Shown here in pieces: positions 11,301 through 22,044 of a stretch of 64,000 nucleotides of DNA; the first letter of the stretch is position 1; each line of letters begins with the position of its first letter. A model generated the notes under the pieces. It was given only the letters and a program-made list of their open reading frames with translations, ran no database searches and was not told the DNA's origin. The translations under genes and the position numbers were made by a program. This stretch comes from Euleptes europaea (lineage: Eukaryota > Chordata > Lepidosauria > Squamata > Sphaerodactylidae), in contig NC_079312.1 in NCBI RefSeq assembly GCF_029931775.1, positions 132,665,872-132,729,871 on the forward strand. Direction: 5' to 3'.

Positions 11301-13826
11301 TGGAAAAATTGGGAAAGTCCTTAGACTTTTTCATGCTATACATTATGAGTGTGAAAAACCTTGCCTTAAGAAGCAGTTTACTCAGTCTAAAAGAGAAAAT
11401 ATTTCATAGGAGGCTTTTGCCAGTCCTCCCCCAAATTTCCTTTCAAAAAAACTGAAAAAAGGCCTTACAGGAAAAAAATGGGGTTTTTTCCCCGTTAATT
11501 TTTCTAGGCCCTCTCATTTCTAGCTCAGCAACACTATGCAACAGCTCCACTTCTCCCTTAAAAAGCCACTTACTACTGTATTAGCCACAGGGCAACAATA
11601 GGCATCCTTGGCTCTGCTTCTCCATCTTGTAGGGTCAATGAGCAGCTATTAGAGCACTGCATTCATACAATATGGTGCTGTGGGGCTTGCAGGCACAGTT
11701 CCCAAACCAAGCACACCTTTGGCATGTTCCTTTGGTGCATTAAGTGCAAGCTGCTGGTCTGGGGTAAATTGCTGTTCAGCCCAAGGGAATGGCAAGTTGC
11801 AAAGCTGATCTCTTACCGAGGCTGCTGGTTGTGCTGCTGGCATCATCCCTGCCATTGGCATGAGTCCCATGTCTTGGATCTTCAAGGTTTTCTGAAAAAG
11901 CAAACATAGGAACCACGATCAGACCCTACTTCATGTGTTCCTTATACCCAAGAGGCAGGGAAAGCCACGACATCCCACCTCTACCTACATACACACACAC
12001 CCTGCTACAAATCAGTAGTGTCAACTGTGCCCCTCCTGACTCTGCCCTCTATGTATATTGTCATTCCTTGGTACGGCAGCCACTCTGCTCATCATGCAAA
12101 TATTGTACCTTTAAAAGCTCATTGAGGTCAGAGATCTCCAGCAGAGTCAGGCTAGCAATATCCTGAACTAGCTGGTGAATCTTGGGCGAGTACACTTTGG
12201 GGGCATCATCCAGAGGAGGGCTTGCTAGGGCTTCACTTTGCTGGGAGCATGTAGCCTTCAGCATCCTTACAGCACAGGCTCGTGGCTGATGCTGTCTACA
12301 TAAAAAGAAGAAAATGGAGCATTACACATCATGCTTTCCAAGACAATGATATGCGTGTAGCAAATGCATACAGCTTCAGATGACCATAGACCACTGCCTT
12401 AAGAGAAAATACTAACCCAAGCCCGACCTGTTTCCCCCCCCCCCAGCAATATGCATGAGAGAAAATGTTATTGGAGAGGGCAGAGGATCCAGCTCCCAAC
12501 AGATGAAGCTGCAGCTTCGCAATCCAGTTAGCAAAATTACCCACACAGAGCTAGAAGGCATTTTCAGATGGCCAAAGAGAGTATTCTAGTATGCGGCAGA
12601 TAGTGATTTGCTTCACACACAGTGGATAAATACCCAATGAAGTGTTAAGAGGGCAGCAAAATGGAGGAGAGAATCAAACATGTTGCCCTGAATGCAAGAG
12701 GAAGGGAAGAATGAAAATGTGATGACAGAGAAAGGTAGATTCTTGTATGATGTACTTTTTTACTATACTCTGCCTCCACCAATGCATTTTAAAATTTCAA
12801 AGCAAAAGTAGGCACTTGAGATATCAAACAGTAGGCACAATGACTGTTTAAACTGAAAAGTATGTGCCCCTAATTAAGGACATAAGAAGTGCCTTGGATC
12901 AGACCAAAGTCCAGCAGAGTCAGTGTGGTCTAATGGTTAGAATGTCAAGACGAGGCCACTGAAGGTCAAATCCCCACTCATTCCATAGAAGCTTGCTGGG
13001 TGACCTGGGGCCAGTCACAGACTTAACCTACCTCACAAGGTTGTTGGAACAATAAAACTGAGAAGGAAACAATATTGTAAGACACTTTAGGTCCCCACTG
13101 GAAAAAAGCAGGGTATAAATGAAGTTTTTAAAAGTCCTGTACTGGCTTTCTTTAAAACACCACCAGCAAACAGGAGGCCTTAAGCAGTCCATCAGAAACT
13201 GTCCATTGGCTCACCAACAGACCACAGTCAATCTCTTGCTAATTCCTAATGTAGCATCTGTAAAGCATGAACAAGGAAGTTGCCAATTCAAAAGTCACGT
13301 CAGCCATGAAATTAGTAGGTGGGGCTAACCATGCATCTACTTTTCCAGAACAACCCCCCCTTGAAATGTAAGAGTGATCTATACATACAAAGCTTCCTGA
13401 ATACTAAAACAATATGCAGAGATGCTTTTATTAAAAGCAAAGCAAACGGCCAAGCGTGCCTCAGACAAGGCAATCATCGCTCCCAGTACCCTACTGGTAC
13501 TGGGGCATCTCAGCAGCAATTCCTCCGCCCATAGGGATTCTGCGAAGACGGGCACCGCATGTCAGCCTTGAGCTTGCAGACACCACTGATCTTCCATAGG
13601 CTACTACTGGCGAAAGGCTGCAGGGATGGGCGCTCCTCTGATAGCTCCCCCCAGGTTGTGGGACTTTTGCTCGGCCTCTGGCTCACGTGAGAACCCCAAC
13701 CCGGGGTGACCTCTAGCCCTCCTTGGTGTCTTTCTGCTCCCCACGACTCCCTCTCCCCTCCAGCTCCTCCTACCGCAACAGAAGGCGGATGGCGGCCCCC
13801 ATCCGCCCCGCAGGCAACATGGCCAT
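8332..13826 (-). CDS. MRPL12: MRPL12, mitochondrial ribosomal protein bL12m
   Basis: The gene encodes the mitochondrial L7/L12 stalk protein, which recruits translation factors and is reported to bind mitochondrial RNA polymerase. Five coding exons on the minus strand give 189 aa (human 198): 13774-13826, 12109-12295, 11817-11891, 9259-9396 and 8332-8448. All have GT-AG borders and agreeing phases. Exon 1 holds a short basic leader starting [18 protein letters not shown], consistent with a mitochondrial presequence. Exon 2 carries the N-terminal dimerisation segment ([20 protein letters not shown]). Exon 3 is the Met/Ala/Pro-rich hinge. Exons 4 and 5 make the C-terminal factor-binding domain ending in [14 protein letters not shown]. 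The start at 13826 is the first ATG after the promoter; a second in-frame ATG lies two codons on. The assignment is firm. Confidence 0.95.
8880..9065 (-). repeat. tRNA-derived SINE in MRPL12 intron 4
   Basis: This minus-strand copy has the 'ccttaggccagt' core and a pyrimidine-rich tail. An (ag)n expansion at about 8995-9010 interrupts it. It lies within the intron between MRPL12 exons 4 and 5. Confidence 0.55.
9790..10225 (+). repeat. LINE 3'-end remnant in MRPL12 intron
   Basis: The sequence reads like the family at 1965-2460: a decayed RT-end segment ('tggaactccctgccccagga') and the tail 'ggtctgatccagcagggctg' followed by ttcttatgttctta. It lies antisense to MRPL12. Confidence 0.6.
10690..11520. 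other. AT-rich intronic block, probably an unclassified repeat
   Basis: This stretch of MRPL12 intron 3 is unusually AT-rich, with recurring motifs such as aaatttcc, 'gggatttaa' and 'aaaattggga'. The edges look loosely inverted (gagatgtaaaatttcc near 10696, cctctcatttctagctc near 11510). I could not assign a family, and no gene is supported. Confidence 0.3.
12925..13125 (+). repeat. tRNA-derived SINE in MRPL12 intron 1
   Basis: A tRNA-like head (gtggtctaatggttagaatg) leads to 'cttgctgggtgacctggggc', 'cctacctcacaaggttgttg' and the tail 'gcagggtataaatgaag'. A short piece of a LINE tail ('ggatcagaccaaagtcc') directly precedes it at about 12895, so the SINE sits on or in an older repeat. Confidence 0.7.
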
Positions 13827-14050
13827 GGCGGCAGCTACAGGAGGCGGCAGGAAGGAGACACCGGCAGCCTCCTGGACCTCAAGCGTGCGAGCCTCCCAGG
13901 GCGCCGAGAGGGCGTTCTAGCCATAGCATCTCGGTGGTTTCCCCCAAACTGACCAATCACCGCCGACAGTACAATGCGGCGCTCTAAGCGCCAGTTTTTT
14001 CATTTCCGGATGTGACGTCTCGAATCGCTGCGCTTTACGGTGCTGGGCTT
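13827..14050 (-). promoter_or_regulatory. MRPL12 promoter: CCAAT, ETS and CRE-like boxes
   Basis: Immediately upstream of the MRPL12 start, the minus strand carries an inverted CCAAT box (gattggtc, about 13950-13957). Further up is a compact cluster reading gacgtcacatccggaaat (about 14001-14018), combining a CRE-like TGACGTCA half and an ETS CCGGAA core. This mix is common in promoters of nuclear-encoded mitochondrial genes. The block is GC-rich with many CpGs. Factor binding is inferred from motifs only. Confidence 0.6.
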
Positions 14051-14339
14051 GGCCGAGGGCCGAGGCCATAGATTAAAAAAAACCAAGTCCTAGAACGACA
14101 TTTCCATCGTTTGGAGGTGTTTTTTTAAGGTGGCTTATGGTGCAGAACTTTCCCCTTCTTCTGGGGTTAAAAGTGGCAGCTGCTTATGCGAAAGGGAAAA
14201 AAAAATAAGGGTTTTTCCCCCCCAGTATTTAAATATAGCCGTGATTGGACAGCACAGCAGAAACTCCTCTCCTCTCCAAAGACAGGAACAGTGGCAGGAG
14301 TCTGTGCTCTGCTCCTATTTCTTTGAACAATATATATGA

Positions 14340-14990
14340 GTATTGTCAAAGGCTTTCACGGTCAGAGTTCATTGGTTCTTGTAGGTTATCCGGGCTGTGT
14401 GACCGTGGTCTTGGTATTTTCTTTCCTGACGTATTTTCTTTCCTGACACAAACAGGACACAGGGTCTTATTCCAAGACACTGAAAGACTGGACAATTCTA
14501 CCAACTATTTTGTCAGATTGCACAGAGAAGCCATTGAAATTCATAAACATCAGCACAACTTTAACAGAAAAGAAGAGAGTTTAAGAATGAATAAGGCTTG
14601 GCTTCCTGTCCTGAAAACCTCCAGACTAACAAAGACTACAGTCCACAGTAGCCATGCAGATTAGCCTTGGATTTCACACATTAACTGATCACTTCAGGAT
14701 ACAATGGTTCCATATTAACATACCACACCCTCATTAGCACATTATCTTGATACTTACAGGACAATGATTAGCACATTACCTTTGATACTTTTTGCAGGAC
14801 AATGATTCAGCTCAAACCCAACCCCTTTCTGACTATATATTACTCTTCCTACACACTTGACACTGAGAGACACTGTCCTTCAGTGTTACTCCTCTGAAGA
14901 TGCCTGCCACAGCTGCTGGCGAAACGTCAGGAAAGAAAATACCAAGACCACGGTCACACAGCCCGGATAACCTACAAGAACCAATATATG
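14340..14990. mobile_element. Penelope-like element remnant with inverted ends
   Basis: The left edge (14342-14420) contains gtaggttatccgggctgtgt and ttggtattttctttcctgac. The right edge (14928-14988) is its reverse complement (gtcaggaaagaaaatacc, acacagcccggataaccta). The left motif recurs at 63449-63512 beside recognisable Penelope-type RT, which links this copy to the Penelope-like class. The interior carries decayed coding similarity (FVRLHREAIEIHKHQHNFNR). The copy is short and broken. Confidence 0.65.
14894..14928 (+). ncRNA. hammerhead-ribozyme-like core in the Penelope remnant
   Basis: The sequence reads CTGAAGA, a short GCC...GGC stem with an internal loop, then GAAAC followed by GTC. 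This matches the hammerhead core CUGANGA...GAAA with a GUC cleavage triplet. Penelope-like elements are known to carry minimal hammerhead motifs near their ends. Stem III is extremely short, so activity as a monomer is doubtful. The call rests on the motif alone. Confidence 0.4.
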
Positions 14991-15002
14991 AGGCTTTTAT
15001 GT

Positions 15003-16100
15003 GATTTTAAAATACATACATCGTAGAATGATAGAGTTGGAAGTGGCCATCTAGTCCAACCCCTGCTCAATCCAGGATCAGCCTAGCATCCCTGATACGT
15101 TTGCCCACCTGCTGCTACCAGAGAGGGGGAAGCTCACCACCTCCCTAAGCAGCCGATTCCACTGTTGAACAACTCTTAAAAAAATTCCCCCTAATACCCA
15201 GTAATACCTTTCCGCCCGTAATTTACACCCATTATCGCCTGTCCTGCCATCAGGAACAGCTCCCTGCCCTCCTGTAAGTGACAGTCCTTCAAATACTTCA
15301 AGAGAGCAATCATGTCCCCCCTCAACCTCTTGTCCAGACTAAACATTCCCAACTGCCTCAGCCTTTCCTCATAGGGCTTGGTCTCCAGGCCCCTGATCAT
15401 CCTCATCACTGTCCTCTGCACCCGCTCCATTCTGTCTACATCTTTTTCAAAGCGAGGCCTCCAGAACTGCACACAATACTCCAGGAGTGGACTGACCAAT
15501 GCAGTATACAGTTGGACGATGACATCTTGCGACTTGAATGTTATGCCTCTGTTGATATACCCCAAGATTGCATTAGCCTTTTTTGTCACTGCATCACACT
15601 GGTTGCTCATATTTAACTTATGGTCCATCTGTACCCCAAGATCTTGTTCACACCCACTGTTACCCAGAAGTGTATGTGTATCCAATATGTATATTCAGTA
15701 TGCGTGCTCCTCATTTTTGTTACCCAGCTATAGAATTCGGCACTTACCCTTGCTGAATTGCATCTTCTTCACATCTGCCCACTTTCCCAGTGTTTTCAGA
15801 TCTCATTGAATTCTATCTCTATCTTCTGGTGTATTTGCTGCTGCTCCCCATTTGATGTCATCTGCAAATTTAATTAGTAGACCCTCCACCCCTTCATCCA
15901 GATCATTTATAAAATGATGGTACCCCACTAGACACCTTCCTCCGTTCAGAAGAAATGCCACAGACAACTACTCTGAGTGTGGTTCTCCAACCAGTTCCAT
16001 ATCCACCTAACTATCCTAGAGTCCAGTCTACAGTCCTCTAGTTTCCCATCTGAACATCATGGGGAACCCTGACAAACGATTTACTGAAAGCCTCAGTTTT
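15003..16100 (-). repeat. CR1 LINE fragment, RT C-terminal end and 3' tail
   Basis: On the minus strand a frame at 15191-15685 matches the end of CR1 ORF2 ([20 protein letters not shown], then RGLETKPYEERLRQLGMFSL). The plus strand at 15003-15060 shows the reversed CR1 3' end (tagagttggaagtggccatc). Sequence up to ~16100 continues with further CR1 ORF2-derived DNA in decayed form. The copy is 5'-truncated, as usual for CR1. Confidence 0.8.
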
Positions 16101-16113
16101 GTCATTTTAGCTT

Positions 16114-16310
16114 CTAGGGACAGTTCAGGCTTGACTTGATCAAGAACCCACTTATTTTATTTTTGGTGGTCCACAGTATCTGTAACACTCTCTTCCAACA
16201 CCTCATTTCAAAGGAATCTACTTTTTTCCTGTCACCTTTCTTCCTTGTCCAGGTTTCACACCCACAGAGAGTAACAGGGAATACTATGGCATTAATTAAT
16301 TTGATCATGG
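16114..16310 (-). repeat. Bov-B/RTE LINE fragment
   Basis: The minus strand encodes a piece like the end of an RTE/Bov-B reverse transcriptase (VTLCGCETWTRKKGDRKKVD, then SFEMRCWKRVLQILW). It is cut on its upstream side by the SINE at 16320-16590, so the SINE inserted later. Confidence 0.6.
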
Positions 16311-16319
16311 TTGCCAGTG

Positions 16320-16590
16320 ACACAATACACCCATTAGGGGTAAGGGTAGTCCCCTGTGCAAGCACCAGGTCATTCCTGACCCATGGGGTGACGTCACATC
16401 CCGACGTTGCCAAGGCAGACTTTGTTTACGGGGTGGTTTGCCAGTGCCTTCCCCAGTCATCTTCCCTTTACCCTCAGCAAGCTGGGTACTCATTTTACCG
16501 ACCTCGGAAGGATGGAAGGCTGAGTCAACCTTGAGGCGGGTACCTGAAACCAACTTCCGTCAGGATCAAACTCAGGCACTCTCAAAAATG
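16320..16590 (-). repeat. Sauria-type SINE, reverse orientation
   Basis: It is the reverse complement of the SINE at 39158-39465 and shares gatgtgacgtcaccccatgg, aaccaccccgtaaacaaag and the 'tcaaggttgactcagccttc' block. The two are plainly the same family. This copy is nested in the RTE fragment. Confidence 0.75.
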
Positions 16591-18111
16591 TTTTTTAACT
16601 TGATTAGGTTTTGGTATACTATCTATTAAAGCTATTCGGTTTTAGCTATTCAAGTAATTTTCCATTTCCAATGCTTTCATTAAGGCCCACCCATTAGCAG
16701 CCCTATATTGCAGGGGCCTTGCGGGTGGGGCTGAAAGTAGAATACAACATAACAGACATTGTAAGTGTGGTGTAGGTCATTTTGTTGCCCTGAAAACAAT
16801 ACATCAAAATACACTGTGTGCGGAAATGATTTCCAGTACATTTCAGAATACATGACTGTTGCCACACAGTGAACACTCTCAGGAAATAGTTCTAAATTAA
16901 ATTTTTCTGAAAGGGTTTTGTCAATGTTCAAAGTTAGTGGTGACCTTTATGACAATTGCTATTTGATATGTTTTAGCACTTGAGTGAGCTAGGATTTGTA
17001 TAGAGCATATAAGTGATGCCCTCTTTAATCACAGGGCATGCAGTCTAATCCGGCCTGTGAACAGAAATAGCTTTGTAGTATTCTGTTTATAGCCTGATCC
17101 GATCTGCCTTCTCCTTAACAAAGGACTTCTTTCACTGGGTGCGCAACCAGAGACTTGCGTCACCCTGTGCTCAGTCTGTGTTAACTGCTAATAAGGAAGA
17201 AACAGGTAGGAAGATGTAGTTCAACAATTCTGCAGAGCAGGAACCCAACAAAGTTCACTTGGAATTTTGTATATCTAAGCTGAACCACTTTAGCAGAGAC
17301 TTCAATGGGCACCTATAGGCTTCATCAAGGATATAATAACATGCCAGACTTTGTAATTACATTAACCTGGTATTTTAGTCCTAGAACACATTCTTTAGAT
17401 TGAATTATTTATTATAGTCAAAGACCAGTTCTAAAATACATACAATAGCACCACTAAAATACAACGTTCTTTACCTTTAATACTGATACATTTATAATAT
17501 AGACATTTTAAGTTTTCCTTGTTAATTGGCACTGCCCATTGATCCCAACTGTAACAAGTCAGAAAGTAGTCAAATATTTAAGGTGATAGTTCACAACAAA
17601 AGGAAATGGTATGTTTTATTTTAACCCACTCCATTCCTTTACTTGTTCCTCAGTGGACAATGGTGACATTCACCATACCAGTTCCAACACTGCACTAATC
17701 AGAAAAGCACAGATTTGCAGACTTTTCAGTTTAGGATATCCTAGCCAAGATTTCAAAGATATCAGAATATTGAATAAAAGAGTCCAGGTGGCATTTAAAG
17801 CCCAACAACTTTTATTGTGGCATGAGTTTTTGTATATGAGCTTATTACATCAGAAGTAGGAAGCTGGCGGTCAGATGATCAGAATATAAAAGGATGTTCT
17901 CATGAGAATAAATGTGGTTAGCAGGAAGTGCCTGAGCTGCAGATCCCAGAACAGCACTTCTCCAGACAAGTGTGTCTCAGCATAATCTCCTTTGCTTTAA
18001 TAAACCTAGCTTAGTCCAGTTGTGTGGGGGTGGGTAGGTGGAGGGCATCAGAGGGTGGACAGCAGGAGGACAGAAGGAGGCAGACCATCTCCTGCAGCAG
18101 CCAGCACCAAG
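16591..18111. other. intergenic stretch upstream of the METTL26-type gene
   Basis: No supported gene. It holds a short unclassified repeat at 17775-17880 ('gtggcatttaaagcccaaca', 'ttattgtggcatgagttttt'), related to a fragment at 41620-41655. The last ~120 bases are moderately G-rich and presumably contain the METTL26 5' untranslated region, but no CpG island or clear TATA box is visible. Confidence 0.45.
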
Positions 18112-20997
18112 ATGTTGGTTTCTCCCGTGGCAGAGAGGAACAAAAAACCTATCCTGGAGGTTCTGGCTGATTACGTAGATGAAACAAGTTCAGCTTTCGG
18201 GCTGGAACTAGGATCTGGGACTGGACAGCATGTAGTGCACTTTGCCAAGGCCCTGCCCAGCGTAACCTGGCAACCTTCCGAAATCAATCCAGCTTCTCAA
18301 CAGAGGTACATTGGGGGCCCTGTGCTGCTAGCAGGAGTGGACGGTGGGCTATTCTCTCCCTTGTTCCCATGAGATAGAATTGTGTTAAAATACAAAATCT
18401 TCACTTTATTACCCTGTTCTGTCTCAGGGCTCAGTATGTGTAGCAATTTCAAGGGGTGGCTCATTTTGGTCTCAGTTTGTAGCAGAGCAGAAAGGACAGT
18501 TAAGGACTGCATAAAAGTACTTGTCTTCTGTGGCTTGGAAAAGCAGCTAGGTCATTTCGTATTGTTGGGTGGATCAACTTGGCATGTCTTTTGGGTATGT
18601 TGTTGAAGGGATGCCTGTTGGTATATGTCCAGGGGAATGATCACCTGTAGTACAGCACCAAGGATCACTCAGGTAGGTGCACTTTGGGCTTCAATATCTA
18701 GTGTTGCTAAGACTGCTGAGCCTGGTTCTGCATGCTCTTCAGTGGATGACGGGTATTGTGTGCCAGATTAAAATACAAAAAATTAGCAGCCGTTTGGAAT
18801 TGTGATAATGAGAACAAAGGGACATTGACTATATTGCATTGAGTATGAAATAAGGGACAATGGTCAGCTTTAATTTGGGGCAGGTCATAAGGATTTTTCA
18901 GACAGCCAACCAATATAAGCACCAGCGCCACTGTATCATGTTTCTAGTCCAAATTCCTGTCAAAGTAGGACAAGTTTTTTTTTTTACAACAGTCTCGGAG
19001 AGATACTTGCTATCCTGTTATATTGCCCGACTGAATCTGAAGCAAGTGCTGCTTATTTTGGAAGACTGGGAAAAGCCATTCTTCCATTTTGTGACAGCAC
19101 ACTAGAAAATCATATGACTCTCACCTTTGCCTACAGCATCCGTGCTTACATCAGTGCCACCAAAGTGACCAATGTCCGAGAACCTCTGACCATAGATGTA
19201 TCGCAGCCATGGAGCCAGTGGGCTGGCCTGGGGCAGGGCTGCTGTGACTTTATTGTCATCATCAACCTACTACACATGACTGACCAAGGCCTCGAGGTGA
19301 GACGGGAGAAGTGGGAAACACATGAGGGACCCAACCCTCTCACAGAGCTACTAACTGGGACCTTGTGGAATGCCTAGCATCAAAGGGACAGGGTAGAGCT
19401 TTTTCTGACTCTGTATTTTATGTTGTAGGCGATGTTTAAAGGTGTAGGACAACTGCTGAAACCAGGAGGCATTTGCCTGGCCTATGGGGTGAGTATAGAA
19501 AAGCCTTTCTTGTAAAAACTAAGTGATGAGCATTTACAACAGAATTCTAGTCTCTCTGCATCATGAACTGTCCCAGTGATGCTTCTATGCCATTTATATA
19601 CCATTGTTGAAGGGGGGAGCAAGGAGCTGTAACAAACTCCACCAGTAAAGCACCACAGGGACTCAATGGCCAGAATTTCCTGTGCCTGGAGATTTAAAAG
19701 CTGACATCACTTCAAGCTCTTTCTTCCGCAAACACAAGAGAGGCCATTTCTACTCCACTAGCAGGGAAATAGTATGGTTCAGTACTATTCTAAAGAGCCA
19801 GCATATTGTAGTGGTTAAAGTGTTGGACTAGGATCTGGGAAAGCCAGGTTAGAATCCCCACTCTGCAGTAGAAACTGGCTGGGTCACGTTGGGCCGTTCA
19901 CACACTCTCAGTCTCAATCCTGGCAAGTATTTCGATGGGAGACCTCCAGGGGAATACCAGGGGCATGGTGGGGAAGCAGGCAATGGCAAACCACCTCTGA
20001 ACGTCTCTTGCCTTGAAAACCCTACGGGGTCACCAAAAGTCAGCTGTGACTTGATGTGGGGGAAAGGTGCCTCCCATTAATGGGGCTATGCAATTTCACT
20101 TGCTCATTGCAGACCCCCACATTGCATCTAATGTCGTTATGTCATTGCTGCTGTGTGTGTGGGGGGGTATCCCTTGCACCCCAGAGGCATTAAAGGAGCA
20201 TGAAGTAAGGCAGGAAAGTTCAATTCCACTTGTTCACATTCAAGAAATTTAGCTCTTTTCAAAAGTTGTTCATTAGTCCTCATCTTGATGTGCCTTCAAG
20301 ATGGCCTACGAATGCCACAAATTACTCCTATCTGCAGCAGCCAACATAATTCTGATTCTGTTTCAACTTCACAGCCCTTTGCCGTGAATGGGATCATCCT
20401 ACCAGAATGCAACGTGCAGCTAGACAAAATGCTTCAGGCCAGGTAAGTTAGAACGGAAGGACTGGATCTCCCCTCTGTAGGACCACCAAAGCCCCAGCGA
20501 GACCAGCCAGAAGGGAAGCACAAAGCCTGAGTGTAACATTTCGCTGTTATGCCATAAACATTCAACTGACAGCATAACAGCATAGGTGATAGAAAGTGGG
20601 GTTTTATGTGCAGCCCCTTCACCCCTTTCCTTGGGATAAGGCCTAGATTCAAGGAAGTTCTGTTCCATCACTATCTCACTGTACTTTTTTCAACGGCAGG
20701 AACCCTGAGTGGGGGCTGAGAGATGTGGAGGAGCTTCGTCAACTGGCCAACACCAATGCGTTATGGCTCGAACGGATGGTAAGAGGCAGAAGCCAGCCCA
20801 GACTGTCACAGGGCCCAATGCACTACAACTGCATGCCTTGTCCTTGGAGAACTCTGTGATGCTTGTTCCCCCCCCCCCACTAGTTTGCACTAATCCCCTC
20901 TTCTACAGTTCAATAGGTTATTTTCCTTCCTCAGCTGGAGATGCCTGAGTACACCAAATGCCTGGTTTTTCGCCGGAGGTCGTTATCTGAATGCTAG
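18112..20997 (+). CDS. METTL26: METTL26-type predicted methyltransferase (UPF0585 family)
   Basis: A six-exon gene encodes 207 aa (human METTL26 204): 18112-18305, 19137-19296, 19429-19488, 20375-20442, 20700-20778 and 20935-20997. All introns are GT-AG and phases agree. The N-terminus MLVSPVAERNKKPILEVL and motif I (LELGSGTGQHVVHFAKALP) form the SAM-binding glycine loop of a class I methyltransferase fold. Later blocks follow the family: WQPSEINPAS, LLKPGGICLAYGPFAVNG, NPEWGLRDVEEL and the end EMPEYTKCLVFRR. The substrate is unknown in this family. The gene is convergent with HGS. In human METTL26 lies on chromosome 16, not beside HGS and MRPL12, so this copy could be a relocated orthologue or a lineage paralogue; the family call is firm, strict orthology less so. 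Confidence 0.88.
19797..20060 (+). repeat. composite SINE (tRNA-type head, 5S/Sauria tail) in METTL26 intron 3
   Basis: A tRNA-like head (attgtagtggttaaagtgtt) is followed after ~110 bases by a 5S-like piece (agtatttcgatgggagacct) and the Sauria tail (gcaaaccacctctgaacgtc, gtcagctgtgacttgatg). It may be one composite SINE or two adjoining insertions. Confidence 0.6.
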
Positions 20998-21057
20998 CTA
21001 TTGGATAGGAGTGGCAGAAGAAAATATGATCGCAATATTTCCAGGAAGGATGTAAAA

Positions 21058-21063
21058 ATTAAA
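21058..21063 (+). terminator. METTL26 poly(A) signal ATTAAA
   Basis: ATTAAA lies 61 bases past the METTL26 stop codon, the usual position for a short 3' untranslated region. The HGS signal on the other strand is ~235 bases away, so the two genes end face to face without overlap of their coding parts. Confidence 0.6.
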
Positions 21064-21295
21064 CACTGAAATCAAAATGGATGCTCCAGTTGTTTCTTCA
21101 GGGTTGGGGTTCTGTAAAGGGCTTTGGGGACCTGCTCCCTCAGTAAAAAGTTGCTGAAGGGCTCCTTTTTCTACCCTCAAACCACACGCTAAGTGCTACA
21201 GTCACACATCACAATAGCTGCTTCTGCAGAACGCCCCTGCAGGCAGAACTAAAGCTTACTACAGAGAAAACCCAGACTGGGAAAGTTTTAAATAC

Positions 21296-21301
21296 TTTAT
21301 T
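21296..21301 (-). terminator. HGS poly(A) signal AATAAA
   Basis: The minus strand reads AATAAA about 745 bases after the HGS stop (22045). This gives a plausible 3' untranslated region ending near 21275-21285. Confidence 0.65.
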
Positions 21302-22044
21302 GTCACTGATTCCATTCTGTCTACGCCAGCACTAAATATGAGAGATGAGTCTTCAAAAGCAGAGAGGGTGGGGAGGGGCTAGGAGAGAACAAAGGGAACA
21401 GAAGAGATAACAGTCCTGGGGTGGGGGAGGATGTATAGATTTGTTAACGTATTATGGGCAACATGGAGGGTTCGGAGTTCATGGGGGTTGGGGGAGTAGT
21501 TAAAGTGAAGGCCACTTGATTGGCAAGATACAACCATACAGGGCACTAAGGGGGGGGGGGGAGATGCAGGCCATGCTGCGGGTTGGACCCCATTTACTCA
21601 GGCTTTGGAGCATGCTTAAACGTTGTAGTCCCAGAAGAAATGGAAGCTCTCTGGCTTGGTAGTAGTGCACACAGGAGCGAGTGGCTTGAAAAACTAGTCT
21701 GCTACACAGGCTCCAGGGAAGCTAGGTGAGTCTGGGGGGGCCACCATCACTTTCCAACCAAAGAGAAGCCCCAAAGGAAATCCGAACACCGCTGGCCCTG
21801 GCTCCGGCCCTGCCAAGAAGGCTCATAAGTAGCATCACAGACAGGGATGGAGGTGGAAACGGGTGTGTGGGGATGGGGAGGTAGCCAGTGGGAGACTACC
21901 TAACAACAGAGGCTCAGTTCTCCATTCCCCTAAGGGAAGGGTGCAAGGTAACAGCCATGGTGTAGCAAGTACAGCAGTGACCAAGAGATAGTAGTGTTCA
22001 ATGTCTTAGAAACCCACCCCTCCTCTTCCTTTTAAGATGAGAGG

